Shown in pieces: positions 30,806 through 38,454 of a stretch of DNA of 64,000 nucleotides (the stretch's first letter is position 1; each line of letters opens with the position of its first letter). The DNA is taken from contig NZ_JAFIBY010000004.1 in the NCBI RefSeq assembly GCF_017832355.1, positions 186,001-250,000 on the forward strand, written 5' to 3'. The position numbers and the translations under genes were made by a program. The notes under the pieces are model-generated. The model was given only the letters and a program-made list of their open reading frames with translations, made no database searches and had not been told where the DNA came from. Source of the DNA: Serratia sp. PL17. Lineage in GTDB: Bacteria; Pseudomonadota; Gammaproteobacteria; Enterobacterales; Enterobacteriaceae.

Positions 30806-30820
30806 TGTTATAGTATAACA
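30806..30820. promoter_or_regulatory. Zur box upstream of rpmE2
   Basis: The palindrome TGTTATAGTATAACA matches the core of the enterobacterial Zur consensus (GTTATANTATAAC). The same 13-bp core occurs at 34000-34012 before the metal transporter operon. Confidence 0.88.
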
Positions 30821-30837
30821 TTACATTGGAGCGCATC

Positions 30838-31095
30838 ATGAAAGCAGGCATCCACCCAAACTACCGCACCGTCGTGTTCCACGACCTCAGTGCCGATACC
30901 TACTTTAAGGTGGGTTCGACGATTAAGACCGACCGCACCATTGAGCTTGAAGGTGAGAGCTGGCCGTACGTCACTCTCGACATCTCTTCCGCTTCTCATC
31001 CGTATTACACGGGCAAGCAGAAAGAGTTCTCGAAAGAAGGCAGCACCGCACGCTTCCAGCAGCGTTTTGGCCGCTTCTTTACTGGCAGCAAGTAA
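30838..31095 (+). CDS. rpmE2: 50S ribosomal protein L31 type B (zinc-free paralogue)
   Basis: An 85-residue type B L31. It contains no cysteine, so it lacks the zinc ribbon of ordinary L31; the segments [16 protein letters not shown] and [15 protein letters not shown] are typical. Under zinc starvation such paralogues replace zinc-bearing L31 on ribosomes, releasing zinc for other uses. GGAG precedes the ATG; an in-frame ATG four codons upstream (30826) would place its start against the Zur box and is rejected. It forms an operon with rpmJ2 12 bp downstream. Confidence 0.96.
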   Translation: MKAGIHPNYRTVVFHDLSADTYFKVGSTIKTDRTIELEGESWPYVTLDISSASHPYYTGKQKEFSKEGSTARFQQRFGRFFTGSK

Positions 31096-31107
31096 AAGGG
31101 AATCAAT

Positions 31108-31251
31108 ATGCAGGTTTTGAGCTCGTTGCGTTCTGCGAAAAATCGCCATCCAGATTGCAAAGTCGTGCGTCGTAAAGGTCGTATCTATGTGATTTGTAAA
31201 AGTAACCCACGCTTTAAAGCGGTACAGGGACGTAAGAAAAAACGTAAGTAA
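31108..31251 (+). CDS. rpmJ2: 50S ribosomal protein L36 type B
   Basis: A 47-residue protein starting [20 protein letters not shown] and ending VQGRKKKRK, closely like E. coli YkgO. Only two cysteines (C17, C30) remain of the zinc-binding set of ordinary L36, so it probably does not need zinc. AAAGGGAA is spaced before the ATG. It lies 12 bp after rpmE2, ends at a strong terminator, and shares the Zur-box promoter. Confidence 0.95.
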   Translation: MQVLSSLRSAKNRHPDCKVVRRKGRIYVICKSNPRFKAVQGRKKKRK

Positions 31252-31273
31252 TGCAGTACCCGCTGTCTGTCGC

Positions 31274-31307
31274 AAAGCCCCGTTGCTGCTCAACGGGGCT
31301 TTTTTTA
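31274..31307 (+). terminator. Rho-independent terminator of rpmE2-rpmJ2
   Basis: A 12-bp perfect stem (AAAGCCCCGTTG at 31274-31285, complement at 31291-31302) with loop CTGCT runs into a tract of eight T. Confidence 0.95.
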
Positions 31308-31324
31308 TGGAGAAAGCTGAAACA

Positions 31325-31353
31325 GCAAAAATGCCCTGCCTGACAAACAGGGC
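31325..31353 (-). terminator. Terminator of the zinc ABC transporter operon
   Basis: A 6-bp stem (GCCCTG at 31333-31338, CAGGGC at 31348-31353) is followed on the minus strand by ATTTTTG. Confidence 0.7.
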
Positions 31354-31360
31354 AAATCCG

Positions 31361-32239
31361 TTATTTCATACTGCCGAGCAGAGTATCGACATTGTGCTTG
31401 AACGCCTGCACGTAAGTGGCTGCTGGCCCGTTGGCGTTGGATAAGGCCTCTGGATACAGTTCCCCCCCTGCTTTGGCACCCGTGGCAGCGGCAATTTGCT
31501 TCACCAGGCGTGGATCGGTCTGGTTTTCAATAAAGTAAGCATTAACCTTTTCTTGTTTGATTTGCTTGATCAAACCGGCCACGTCGCTGGCGCTGGCTTC
31601 TGCCTCGGTAGAGAAACCGACCGGGGCAAGGAAGGTGACGCCATATTCTTGCCCAAAATAGCCAAAAGCATCATGACTGGTCAGCACCTTACGCTTTTGC
31701 TGAGGCACCGCGGCAAATTCTGTTTTTGCCCACAGATCCATCTTTTGCAACTGCTGGATATACTCCGCGCCTCGCTGGCGGAAATAGTTGGCATCTTCAG
31801 GGTCTGCCGCAATCAGTGCATTCATCACGTTAGTCGCATACAGCACGCCATTCTTCATACTGTTCCAGGCGTGGGGATCGGTGATTTCCTTACCATCTTC
31901 ATTCATCTTCCGCGAATTAACCCCCAGCGATGCCGTAACCACCTGCCCTTTGTACCCTGATGCGCTGACCAGGCGATCGATCCCCCCTTCCAACCCCAGG
32001 CCACTGACAAACACCACATCCGCTTGTGAAAGCAGCTTGCTGTCTTTCGGTGACGGCTCAAAACTGTGTGGGTCGCCGTCCGGGCCTACCAATGTAGAGA
32101 CACTGACATGCTCTCCCCCCACCTGCTTGACGATATCACCGAGGATAGAAAAACTGGCAACGGCGTCGACAGTCTTCGCCATAGCCAATGGGCTGGACAG
32201 CAGAGCAGCCACTGCCAGCGATATAGGTAAACGTTTCAT
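31361..32239 (-). CDS. Zinc-type ABC transporter substrate-binding protein (ZnuA-like, cluster A-I)
   Basis: A 292-residue periplasmic metal-binding protein. The signal peptide ends at AMA (residue 21). Metal-site histidines are recognisable: H58 in GDPHSFEPSP, H123 in TDPHAWNS and H189 in TSHDAFGYFG; E264 in LYPEALS stands where many relatives have Asp. The His-rich loop of classical ZnuA is missing; the corresponding stretch (about 111-120) is acidic. With the Zur box this suggests zinc, but the ligand set would also allow manganese. AAGGAG precedes the ATG, 25 bp after the permease stop. A longer frame starting at 32320 overlaps the permease and lacks a signal peptide. Confidence 0.88.
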   Translation of the reverse strand: MKRLPISLAVAALLSSPLAMAKTVDAVASFSILGDIVKQVGGEHVSVSTLVGPDGDPHSFEPSPKDSKLLSQADVVFVSGLGLEGGIDRLVSASGYKGQVVTASLGVNSRKMNEDGKEITDPHAWNSMKNGVLYATNVMNALIAADPEDANYFRQRGAEYIQQLQKMDLWAKTEFAAVPQQKRKVLTSHDAFGYFGQEYGVTFLAPVGFSTEAEASASDVAGLIKQIKQEKVNAYFIENQTDPRLVKQIAAATGAKAGGELYPEALSNANGPAATYVQAFKHNVDTLLGSMK

Positions 32240-32264
32240 ACTTTCTCCTTGCACATAGCACTTC

Positions 32265-33122
32265 TCAACGGCGCGCGAGAGAGTAGATTCCCCCACGCGT
32301 CCCAAACAGAATCGAAGCAAAAAAGATTACGCTGGCACTCAGCACGATTGCAGGACCGGCGGGCAATGACGCGTAATACGACCATTCAAGCCCAATAAAG
32401 CTCGAAAGCATGCCGATCCCCATAGCAACCGCCAACATGTGCGGCAGATTACGCGCCCAAAAACGGGCGCTGGCAGCGGGCAACATCATCAGCCCAACCG
32501 ACATCAGGGTACCGAGGATCTGGAAACCAGCGACCAGGTTGATGACCACCAAAGCCAGAAACATCCCGTGTATCAGCGCCAACCAACGGGGTGCGCTGAC
32601 GCGTAAAAAGGTGGCGTCAAAAGATTCAATCACCAGCGCACGGTACAATGCGGCTAACACCAGCAGAGAGAAGCTGGTTATCGCCCCCACCATTAAAATG
32701 GCATGCGTGTCCACCGCCAGGATCGAACCGAACAACACGTGCAGTAAATCAACGCTGGACCCCCGTAGCGAAACTAAAGTCACCCCCAGAGCCAGAGATC
32801 CCAGATAGAAACCTGCAAAACTGGCGTCTTCTTTCAGCAATGTCCGGCGACTGACAAATCCGGACAGCATCGCTACCGCCAACCCGGCAATAAATCCACC
32901 GACGCCCATTGCGACCAGCGACATGCCGGAAATCAGATAGCCGATCGCGGCCCCTGGCAGCACCGCGTGAGATAACGCATCACCAACCAGACTCATGCGC
33001 CGCAGCAACAGGAAAACCCCTAGCGGTGCGGCGCTCAGCGACAACGCAAAGCAGGCAACCAACGCACGACGCATAAAGCCGAATGAAGCAAAGGGATCAA
33101 TAAGTGAATCAAGTAACATCAT
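32265..33122 (-). CDS. Zinc/metal ABC transporter permease (ZnuB-like)
   Basis: A 285-residue ABC-3 family membrane permease with about eight hydrophobic segments. The LLRRMSLVGDALSHAVLPGAAIGY stretch is the usual signature of the ZnuB/MntB/SitC group, and the coupling region SVGLMMLPAASARFW is present. Two adjacent ATGs (33122 and 33119) overlap the ATPase stop codon, ATGATG with the TGA inside, so translation is coupled to the ATPase gene. A longer frame upstream lies wholly within the ATPase gene and is rejected. Confidence 0.9.
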   Translation of the reverse strand: MMLLDSLIDPFASFGFMRRALVACFALSLSAAPLGVFLLLRRMSLVGDALSHAVLPGAAIGYLISGMSLVAMGVGGFIAGLAVAMLSGFVSRRTLLKEDASFAGFYLGSLALGVTLVSLRGSSVDLLHVLFGSILAVDTHAILMVGAITSFSLLVLAALYRALVIESFDATFLRVSAPRWLALIHGMFLALVVINLVAGFQILGTLMSVGLMMLPAASARFWARNLPHMLAVAMGIGMLSSFIGLEWSYYASLPAGPAIVLSASVIFFASILFGTRGGIYSLARR

Positions 33123-33832
33123 TGCGCCACCGCCATACGACATACCGGTGGGCTGGCGACATTCAACGCGGGAATATGCTCCAACACTCGACCGGCGGCT
33201 CCCCAATGGCAGCATTCTGGTGTCAGTAACAACGCTTGAGGGAAATGGTTAGCCACCATCGACATGTCATGCAGTACCGCAATGACGGTTCGCCCTTGTT
33301 GATGCAACTGCGCGATCACCTGCAACAACAATTGCGTCGTTGCGCTGTCGATGCCGGTAAAAGGTTCATCCAGTAAAATCAGCGGCGCCTGCTGGACCAG
33401 CAGACGTGCGAACAATACCCGCTGTAGTTGGCCCCCAGAAAGCTCGCCAACCGGGCTATGTGCCATCGCCGTCATACCCACGGTCTCTAACGCTTCAGCA
33501 ATTTGCAGTACAACGCGTTTGCGCAATCCACCAAACATGCCGCTCTGCGGCCAGCTTCCCATCGCCACCAGATCGCTCACCACGATCGGAAACTGGCGGT
33601 CCAATTCAGCCTGTTGCGGCAAATACGCCATCCGCGGTAATGAATGACCGCTGAAGGACAGACTGCCGTTCTGTAGCGGCAAAAGCCCAGCCAACGTTTT
33701 CAGCAACGTGGACTTTCCGGCCCCGTTTACCCCGACAACGGCGGTCAGAGACCCCGTAGCAAAGTGACCACTGAGCGGTGGGAACAGAGGTGCACCACCG
33801 TAACCGATCACGGCCTCTTGTAACGTTATCAT
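33119..33832 (-). CDS. Zinc/metal ABC transporter ATP-binding protein (ZnuC-like)
   Basis: A 237-residue ABC ATPase. Walker A is GVNGAGKST (residues 34-42), the signature is GELSGGQLQRVLFARLL, Walker B is LILLDEPFTGID and the switch histidine lies in AVLHDMS. The layout matches the metal-importing group. Its ATG overlaps the stop codon of the small membrane protein gene upstream by four bases (ATGA), and its own stop overlaps the permease start, so the three are tightly coupled. Confidence 0.92.
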   Translation of the reverse strand: MITLQEAVIGYGGAPLFPPLSGHFATGSLTAVVGVNGAGKSTLLKTLAGLLPLQNGSLSFSGHSLPRMAYLPQQAELDRQFPIVVSDLVAMGSWPQSGMFGGLRKRVVLQIAEALETVGMTAMAHSPVGELSGGQLQRVLFARLLVQQAPLILLDEPFTGIDSATTQLLLQVIAQLHQQGRTVIAVLHDMSMVANHFPQALLLTPECCHWGAAGRVLEHIPALNVASPPVCRMAVAQ

Positions 33833-33975
33833 GGCAATGCCACCGCCCAGAGTATGCCTAGCCAGAGTAAAACCAACAGCAATGCGGCAATGCCACAGCG
33901 CAACCCTGCAGAGGCCGTGAACAGTGAATGTAATGACGGCGTAGCGTCATCGTGTGATGTGGATGTCAGTTTCAT
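33829..33975 (-). CDS. Small single-pass membrane protein opening the zinc transporter operon
   Basis: A 48-residue frame starting MKLTSTSHDDATPSLHSLFT, followed by one hydrophobic segment (about residues 24-47) that reaches almost to the C-terminus. I do not recognise a family. The N-terminal part has two histidines and two Asp. The stop overlaps the ATPase start codon (ATGA). The predicted transcript begins near 33993, only about 18 nt upstream, which rules out the longer in-frame ATGs at 34023 and 34014 inside the promoter; no clear Shine-Dalgarno is seen. Position and coupling argue that it is real and works with the transporter. Confidence 0.6.
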   Translation of the reverse strand: MKLTSTSHDDATPSLHSLFTASAGLRCGIAALLLVLLWLGILWAVALP

Positions 33976-33999
33976 GGTCAGACGACAGGAAATTAAATT

Positions 34000-34012
34000 G
34001 TTATAGTATAAC
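34000..34012. promoter_or_regulatory. Zur box upstream of the zinc ABC transporter operon
   Basis: GTTATAGTATAAC, identical to the core of the rpmE2 Zur box, overlaps the -10 element of the minus-strand promoter. Confidence 0.88.
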
Positions 34013-34028
34013 ATCACAAACACTTCAA
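34000..34028 (-). promoter_or_regulatory. Promoter of the zinc ABC transporter operon
   Basis: On the minus strand TTGAAG (34028-34023) and TATAAC (34005-34000) are exactly 17 bp apart. The -10 lies in the Zur box, so bound Zur would block RNA polymerase. Confidence 0.7.
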
Positions 34029-34278
34029 CAGCTCAAGCGCCGACCCGGTGATTAGTGCAACCGAACGTAACAATAAAGTGAGTAACCTGCCGACATGTGA
34101 CACTTTTTCGAAAACGAGAGCGACTCTTTAGAGGTATGCTGGGTAGCGTCAGGGTTATTAACTGATAAGCAACGTTGGGTTAGTGTAAAAAAGCCTTTAG
34201 TTAACGAAAAGTTTACCGACGAAGTGTCCAAAAAGGAGTAAGATAATTAGACGGGAACGCCATAAGGTCAGGCATTAA

Positions 34279-34632
34279 ATGGATCTAATTCTCCACTGTC
34301 GAACAATGACGGAAGCACTTTCTGTTAAAAAACTAAAGAAAGCGATCCTCGATAAAATGTCAGAGTTGGAACCGGCATTGACCAGCGGCTTGAGTTTTTA
34401 TTCAGAAAGTGCGCATTATGCTGAGGGTTCATTAGAGATACTTGATATTCAAGCACTGAGCAACGATAAGTATTCAATGAGTTACCGCTATAAATGGACA
34501 ATTTTCAATGCCTGTCTGGATATCAACACCGAGGAATACATCAGCGATAGTGTCACGTTTCGCGTTGCCGAACAGGGACTCATCTTTGACATCATTGATA
34601 ACTCTCGGCCATCTACAGCAGATGAATTGTAA
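34279..34632 (+). CDS. Hypothetical protein upstream of tomB-hha
   Basis: A 117-residue frame that I do not recognise. It has no signal peptide and no strong membrane segment; the middle alternates short beta-like and aromatic stretches (YSMSYRYKWTIFNACLDI) and the protein is acidic. It is more AT-rich than most neighbours, as are tomB and hha. AAGG and CAGG lie 11 and 6 bp before the ATG at 34279; an ATG at 34306 is a possible alternative start. The 255 bp upstream carry no recognisable gene. It shares strand with tomB, which begins 162 bp downstream with its own ribosome binding site. Confidence 0.6.
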   Translation: MDLILHCRTMTEALSVKKLKKAILDKMSELEPALTSGLSFYSESAHYAEGSLEILDIQALSNDKYSMSYRYKWTIFNACLDINTEEYISDSVTFRVAEQGLIFDIIDNSRPSTADEL

Positions 34633-34794
34633 GTTTACGTAATAACAGCAGGCCAGATGCGAAGAAATGATTTATATTCATTATACGGAAAGTTTATTCT
34701 GTCACCTTCATTAAGCTGTCTCCGTCTATGATGTAAATCAGCTTACTCACAGAGTGTTATCAACACCGAAATTAAGACTTACGGAGGGGATGAT

Positions 34795-35163
34795 ATGGAT
34801 GAGTATTCGCCTAAAAGGCACGATATTGCTCAGCTAAAATTCTTGTGCGAAAACCTGTATGATGAAGGCATTGCCACGCTGGGCGACAGCCATCACGGCT
34901 GGGTGAACGATCCGACATCTTCCGTCAACCTTCAGCTTAATGAGTTGATAGAACATATTGCTTCGTTTGTGATGAGTTATAAAATTAAATACATGGACGA
35001 AAGTGATTTATCGGAGTTAGTCGAAGAGTATCTCGATGATACCTACACGCTGTTCAGCAGTTACGGTATAAATGATTCCGATTTGCGTCGTTGGCAAAAA
35101 ACCAAGGCGCGATTATTCAGAATGTTCTCAGGAGAGGACATCTGTACGACAATGAAAACTTAG
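34795..35163 (+). CDS. tomB: Hha toxicity modulator TomB (YbaJ)
   Basis: A 122-residue acidic protein that matches E. coli TomB, starting MDEYSPKRHDIAQLKFLCEN and with the conserved SHHGWVNDPTSSVNLQLNEL. In E. coli TomB counters Hha and the pair has been described as a toxin-antitoxin-like module affecting biofilm formation. GGAGGGG precedes the ATG. It lies 55 bp upstream of hha on the same strand, as in E. coli and Yersinia. Confidence 0.95.
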   Translation: MDEYSPKRHDIAQLKFLCENLYDEGIATLGDSHHGWVNDPTSSVNLQLNELIEHIASFVMSYKIKYMDESDLSELVEEYLDDTYTLFSSYGINDSDLRRWQKTKARLFRMFSGEDICTTMKT

Positions 35164-35218
35164 GGGATAATTATCCCCAAATTATTCTTCTCTACGGTTT
35201 ATAACACCAAAGGTTATC

Positions 35219-35422
35219 ATGACTAAAATTGATTATCTGATGCGTTTACGTAAATGCACCACAATTGACACACTGGAACGCGTCATTGAAAAAAACAAAT
35301 ATGAGCTTTCAGATGATGAGCTTGAGTTGTTTTACTCTGCAGCCGACCATCGCTTGGCTGAGCTCACCATGAATAAACTGTACGATAAAATCCCAACGGC
35401 CGTTTGGAAGTTCGTACGATAG
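35219..35422 (+). CDS. hha: Haemolysin-expression modulator Hha (YmoA type)
   Basis: A 67-residue protein of the Hha/YmoA family with the hallmark [20 protein letters not shown] and [13 protein letters not shown] ends. It binds H-NS and helps silence AT-rich, often horizontally acquired genes. The length equals YmoA of Yersinia rather than the 72 residues of E. coli Hha. It follows tomB and ends at a hairpin terminator. Confidence 0.96.
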   Translation: MTKIDYLMRLRKCTTIDTLERVIEKNKYELSDDELELFYSAADHRLAELTMNKLYDKIPTAVWKFVR

Positions 35423-35440
35423 TCCCAGCGTAAAATGCGT

Positions 35441-35472
35441 TGAGCCGATACATTCATCGGCTTCAATGTTCC
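35441..35472 (+). terminator. Terminator of tomB-hha
   Basis: AGCCGAT (35443-35449) pairs with ATCGGCT (35456-35462) around a 6-nt loop, followed by TCAATGTT. The T-tract is weak. Confidence 0.6.
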
Positions 35473-35501
35473 CCTGCTAGCGTATTTATCTCATTGACTT
35501 C

Positions 35502-36431
35502 CTAGACTTTCATTCGCTTTTGGAATTCTTGCAATAACAATTGGAAACAATCATCAATTAATACCGGATGGTTTCGGTGTGCGCTGCGCATTAACGCCAC
35601 GGTGCGGCTGAGCATTGGCTGCTGTAGCTGAACCACGGTTAATTCTTCATCATTCAAATGCGTGGTGTAAAGTTGCGGTAAAATTGCCACGGCTAATTTT
35701 GAACGCACTAAACCATATAACGTCTCTAAAAAATCCACCTGGTAACGTGCGGTTAAATTCAAACGGTGGCTTTCCGCCAATGCCAACACCAATCTGCTGA
35801 TATTCCCTTTAGAAAAAACGGCGATATCCCGCCGGGTTAATTGCCGCCACGGTAGGTGATGTGATTCCGCCAGAGGATCGTCACATCGCATGACGACCAC
35901 AAAGGGGTCTTCCTGCAACGGATATATCTCCAGCGATTCTGGCACCGAGCTATCCAGTGCACCAATACCAAAATCGATTAACCCGTTATCTAACTGTAAT
36001 AACAGCGAGTCATTTGTTTGATCATGAAACTCGATACGCAGACGGGGAAAGTGCGTCGCCAGCAATTGCGGCACCGCCGGAAATAATAACCCGCTGACTG
36101 AAGGCACCAGCCCGATACGCACAGTCCCGTCGCCACCCGCCAACATAATACGCTGCATATCGTCAAACGCGGCCTGCGCCACATTCAGCAGCCGTTCAGC
36201 ATGTGGCAAGATAGCCGCGCCCTGTTCAGTTAAGGTCACCGCCGAGGCGGTGCGATTCACCAATTTGCCCCCTAACACCAACTCTATCTGCCGCAGCGCA
36301 CTGCTCAATGCCGGCTGACTGATAGCCAGTCGGTTTGCCGTATCGGTAAAATGCCGCAACCTCGCCAAAGTAACGAAATATTGGATCTGTTTCAGAGAAA
36401 GCGCGGGCAACCGGCGCCAGGGTTCAGACAT
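35502..36431 (-). CDS. LysR-family transcriptional regulator
   Basis: A 309-residue LysR-type regulator. The winged helix-turn-helix spans about 12-70 (LKQIQYFVTLARLRHFTDTA, ISQPALSSALRQIE), and the rest is the usual two-lobed ligand domain. It is transcribed divergently from the adenine deaminase gene across a 138-bp gap, the typical arrangement for a LysR regulator and its target. Adenine or a purine as co-inducer is inference only. Confidence 0.88.
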   Translation of the reverse strand: MSEPWRRLPALSLKQIQYFVTLARLRHFTDTANRLAISQPALSSALRQIELVLGGKLVNRTASAVTLTEQGAAILPHAERLLNVAQAAFDDMQRIMLAGGDGTVRIGLVPSVSGLLFPAVPQLLATHFPRLRIEFHDQTNDSLLLQLDNGLIDFGIGALDSSVPESLEIYPLQEDPFVVVMRCDDPLAESHHLPWRQLTRRDIAVFSKGNISRLVLALAESHRLNLTARYQVDFLETLYGLVRSKLAVAILPQLYTTHLNDEELTVVQLQQPMLSRTVALMRSAHRNHPVLIDDCFQLLLQEFQKRMKV

Positions 36432-36455
36432 GTCAGGTTTCCGTCAGCTAACAAA

Positions 36456-36483
36456 GTAAACGTTTGCGACAGCATAAACGTTT
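36456..36483. promoter_or_regulatory. Candidate PurR operator between lysR and ade
   Basis: GTAAACGTTTGC at 36456-36467 matches 11 of 12 bases of the PurR core palindrome GCAAACGTTTGC. A second AAACGTTT core at 36476-36483 is 18 bp away. Purine-responsive repression of ade is a reasonable guess. Confidence 0.5.
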
Positions 36484-36569
36484 CTTATCAGGCGATAAAT
36501 TAAATCATCTGTGCAAAGCCCGTACGCCCGCCTAGAGTAACAACCCTGTCATTATGCCGGGTAATCACC

Positions 36570-38357
36570 ATGACCACTCATTGCACCAGCACGGGCGAAC
36601 GCCAGCGTGCGGTGAAAGCCGCACTAGGCCAACATCCTTTTGATTTACTGCTGACAAACGCTGCACTCATTGACATGGCAACCGGTGAGGTTCGCCACGT
36701 TGATGTCGGCATCGTTGGCTCGCTGATTGCAAGCGTTCACCCTTGCACCACAATGACTGACGCCTTGCTGACACAGGATTTGGCTGGTGCGTATCTGAGC
36801 CCTGGGTTGATCGATACCCATGTGCATGTTGAGAGCTCGCACTTGCCAGCAGAACGCTATGCTGAGATCGTCGTCGCCCAGGGGACCACAACGATCTTCT
36901 GGGATCCGCACGAACTGGCCAACGTGCTCGGCGTTGCTGGCGTGCGTTATGCCGTTGATGCCAGCCGAGGCTTACCGCTCCGGGTGATTTGCGCTGCGCC
37001 CTCAAGCGTACCTTCCACACCAGGATTAGAAATGTCCGGGGCCGACTTTGGCGGCCAGGAGATGGAAACCATGCTGGCATGGCCGGAGGTCGGCGGCGTT
37101 GCCGAAGTCATGGATATGCATGGCGTACTCAACGGCAGCGACCGTATGCTCGAGATCCTTAATGCCGGGTTAAACAGCGGCAAGTTGATTGAAGGACATG
37201 CACGTGGATTGAGCGGTGCTCAACTACAAGCTTACCTGGCCGCAGGTGTTACTTCTGACCACGAACTGACCTCAGGGGCAGATGCGCTGGAAAAATTACG
37301 CGCGGGTCTGACGTTAGAAATAAGAGGCTCTCACCCTTACCTGCTGCCGGAGATCGTCGCAGCACTGAAAACGCTCCCGCATCTGTCCTCACAAGTCACA
37401 GTGTGCACCGACGATGTACCACCCGATATGCTGTTGGAAAAAGGCGGCATCGTGGCATTGCTTAATATGTTGATCGAACAAGGGTTACCGGCGACTGATG
37501 TGCTACGCATGGCTACGCTCAATGCCGCCATCCGCTTGCAGCGTAACGATCTCGGGCTGATTGCCGCAGGCCGTATCGCAGATCTGGTGGTATTCGATTC
37601 TCTGGAACACCTTAATGCCCGGCAGGTTTACGTCGCAGGGAAGCTGATGGCACAAGACGGCAAAATGCTGGCTCCCCTCAACGCTAACCCGGATGTCACG
37701 GCTCCGCGTAACACCTTGCAGCTGCAACCGCGAGTTGCAGACGATTTCATCCTGAAGGTTCCTGCGATCCACCATGGCCAAGCGACTCTGCGCCACATCA
37801 AGGGTGCCCGTTTTACCCAGTGGGGAGAAAAAACGGTCGAAGTACGTGACGGTAACGTACAGATTCCAGAGGGTTTTAGCCTGATTTGGGTTCAGCATCG
37901 TCATGGACGTCACCAAGCCACGCCACAACTGGCGCTACTGGAAGGTTGGGGTGAACTGCGTGGCGCTATCGCCACCAGCTATTCGCATGATTCACACAAT
38001 CTCGTGGTGCTGGGCCGCGATCCTGCCGACATGGCACTGGCCGCCAATACCCTCATCACCACGGGCGGCGGCATGGCCTTAAGTCAAAACGGCAAGATCC
38101 TGGCACAGGTGGCGATGCCGATTGCCGGCATGCTTTCGGATCTGCCTGCCAGCGAATTGGCACAACAGTTTAAAAACCTGCGCGCCATGAGCGCACTGAT
38201 CGCTGACTGGGAGCCGCCTTACCGGGTTTTCAAAGCAATAGAAGGCACCTGTCTGGCATGCAACGCCGGACCACACCTGACCGATCTCGGCCTGACTGAC
38301 GGCACAACGCGCCAGATTGTCGATCCACTGATCGCCTGCTGGGAAACACCAGCATAA
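36570..38357 (+). CDS. ade: Adenine deaminase
   Basis: A 595-residue amidohydrolase that deaminates adenine to hypoxanthine and ammonia. The metal motif GLIDTHVHVESSHL has H84 and H86; WDPHELANVLG, GHARGLSG, TSDHEL and CTDDVPPD are the other metal and active-site segments, and the C-terminal LITTGGGMAL and PLIACWETPA agree with E. coli Ade (588). It lies upstream of an NCS2 permease gene on the same strand and opposite a LysR regulator. In E. coli ade is elsewhere in the chromosome, so this block is an insertion relative to it. Confidence 0.95.
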   Translation: MTTHCTSTGERQRAVKAALGQHPFDLLLTNAALIDMATGEVRHVDVGIVGSLIASVHPCTTMTDALLTQDLAGAYLSPGLIDTHVHVESSHLPAERYAEIVVAQGTTTIFWDPHELANVLGVAGVRYAVDASRGLPLRVICAAPSSVPSTPGLEMSGADFGGQEMETMLAWPEVGGVAEVMDMHGVLNGSDRMLEILNAGLNSGKLIEGHARGLSGAQLQAYLAAGVTSDHELTSGADALEKLRAGLTLEIRGSHPYLLPEIVAALKTLPHLSSQVTVCTDDVPPDMLLEKGGIVALLNMLIEQGLPATDVLRMATLNAAIRLQRNDLGLIAAGRIADLVVFDSLEHLNARQVYVAGKLMAQDGKMLAPLNANPDVTAPRNTLQLQPRVADDFILKVPAIHHGQATLRHIKGARFTQWGEKTVEVRDGNVQIPEGFSLIWVQHRHGRHQATPQLALLEGWGELRGAIATSYSHDSHNLVVLGRDPADMALAANTLITTGGGMALSQNGKILAQVAMPIAGMLSDLPASELAQQFKNLRAMSALIADWEPPYRVFKAIEGTCLACNAGPHLTDLGLTDGTTRQIVDPLIACWETPA

Positions 38358-38454
38358 ACACAAACATAATAACAACAGATAACCTATAGATTTCGAGCTA
38401 CGGCCAGCCGTTCAACATGAAATACGATAGGTATAGCGACGGGAGATTGCCATT

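Noticed and set aside
34129-34278. A possible small gene behind AAGGAG at 34231-34236
   Set aside because: No ATG, GTG or TTG is placed properly after it that opens a frame of useful length; the first stop codon follows at once.
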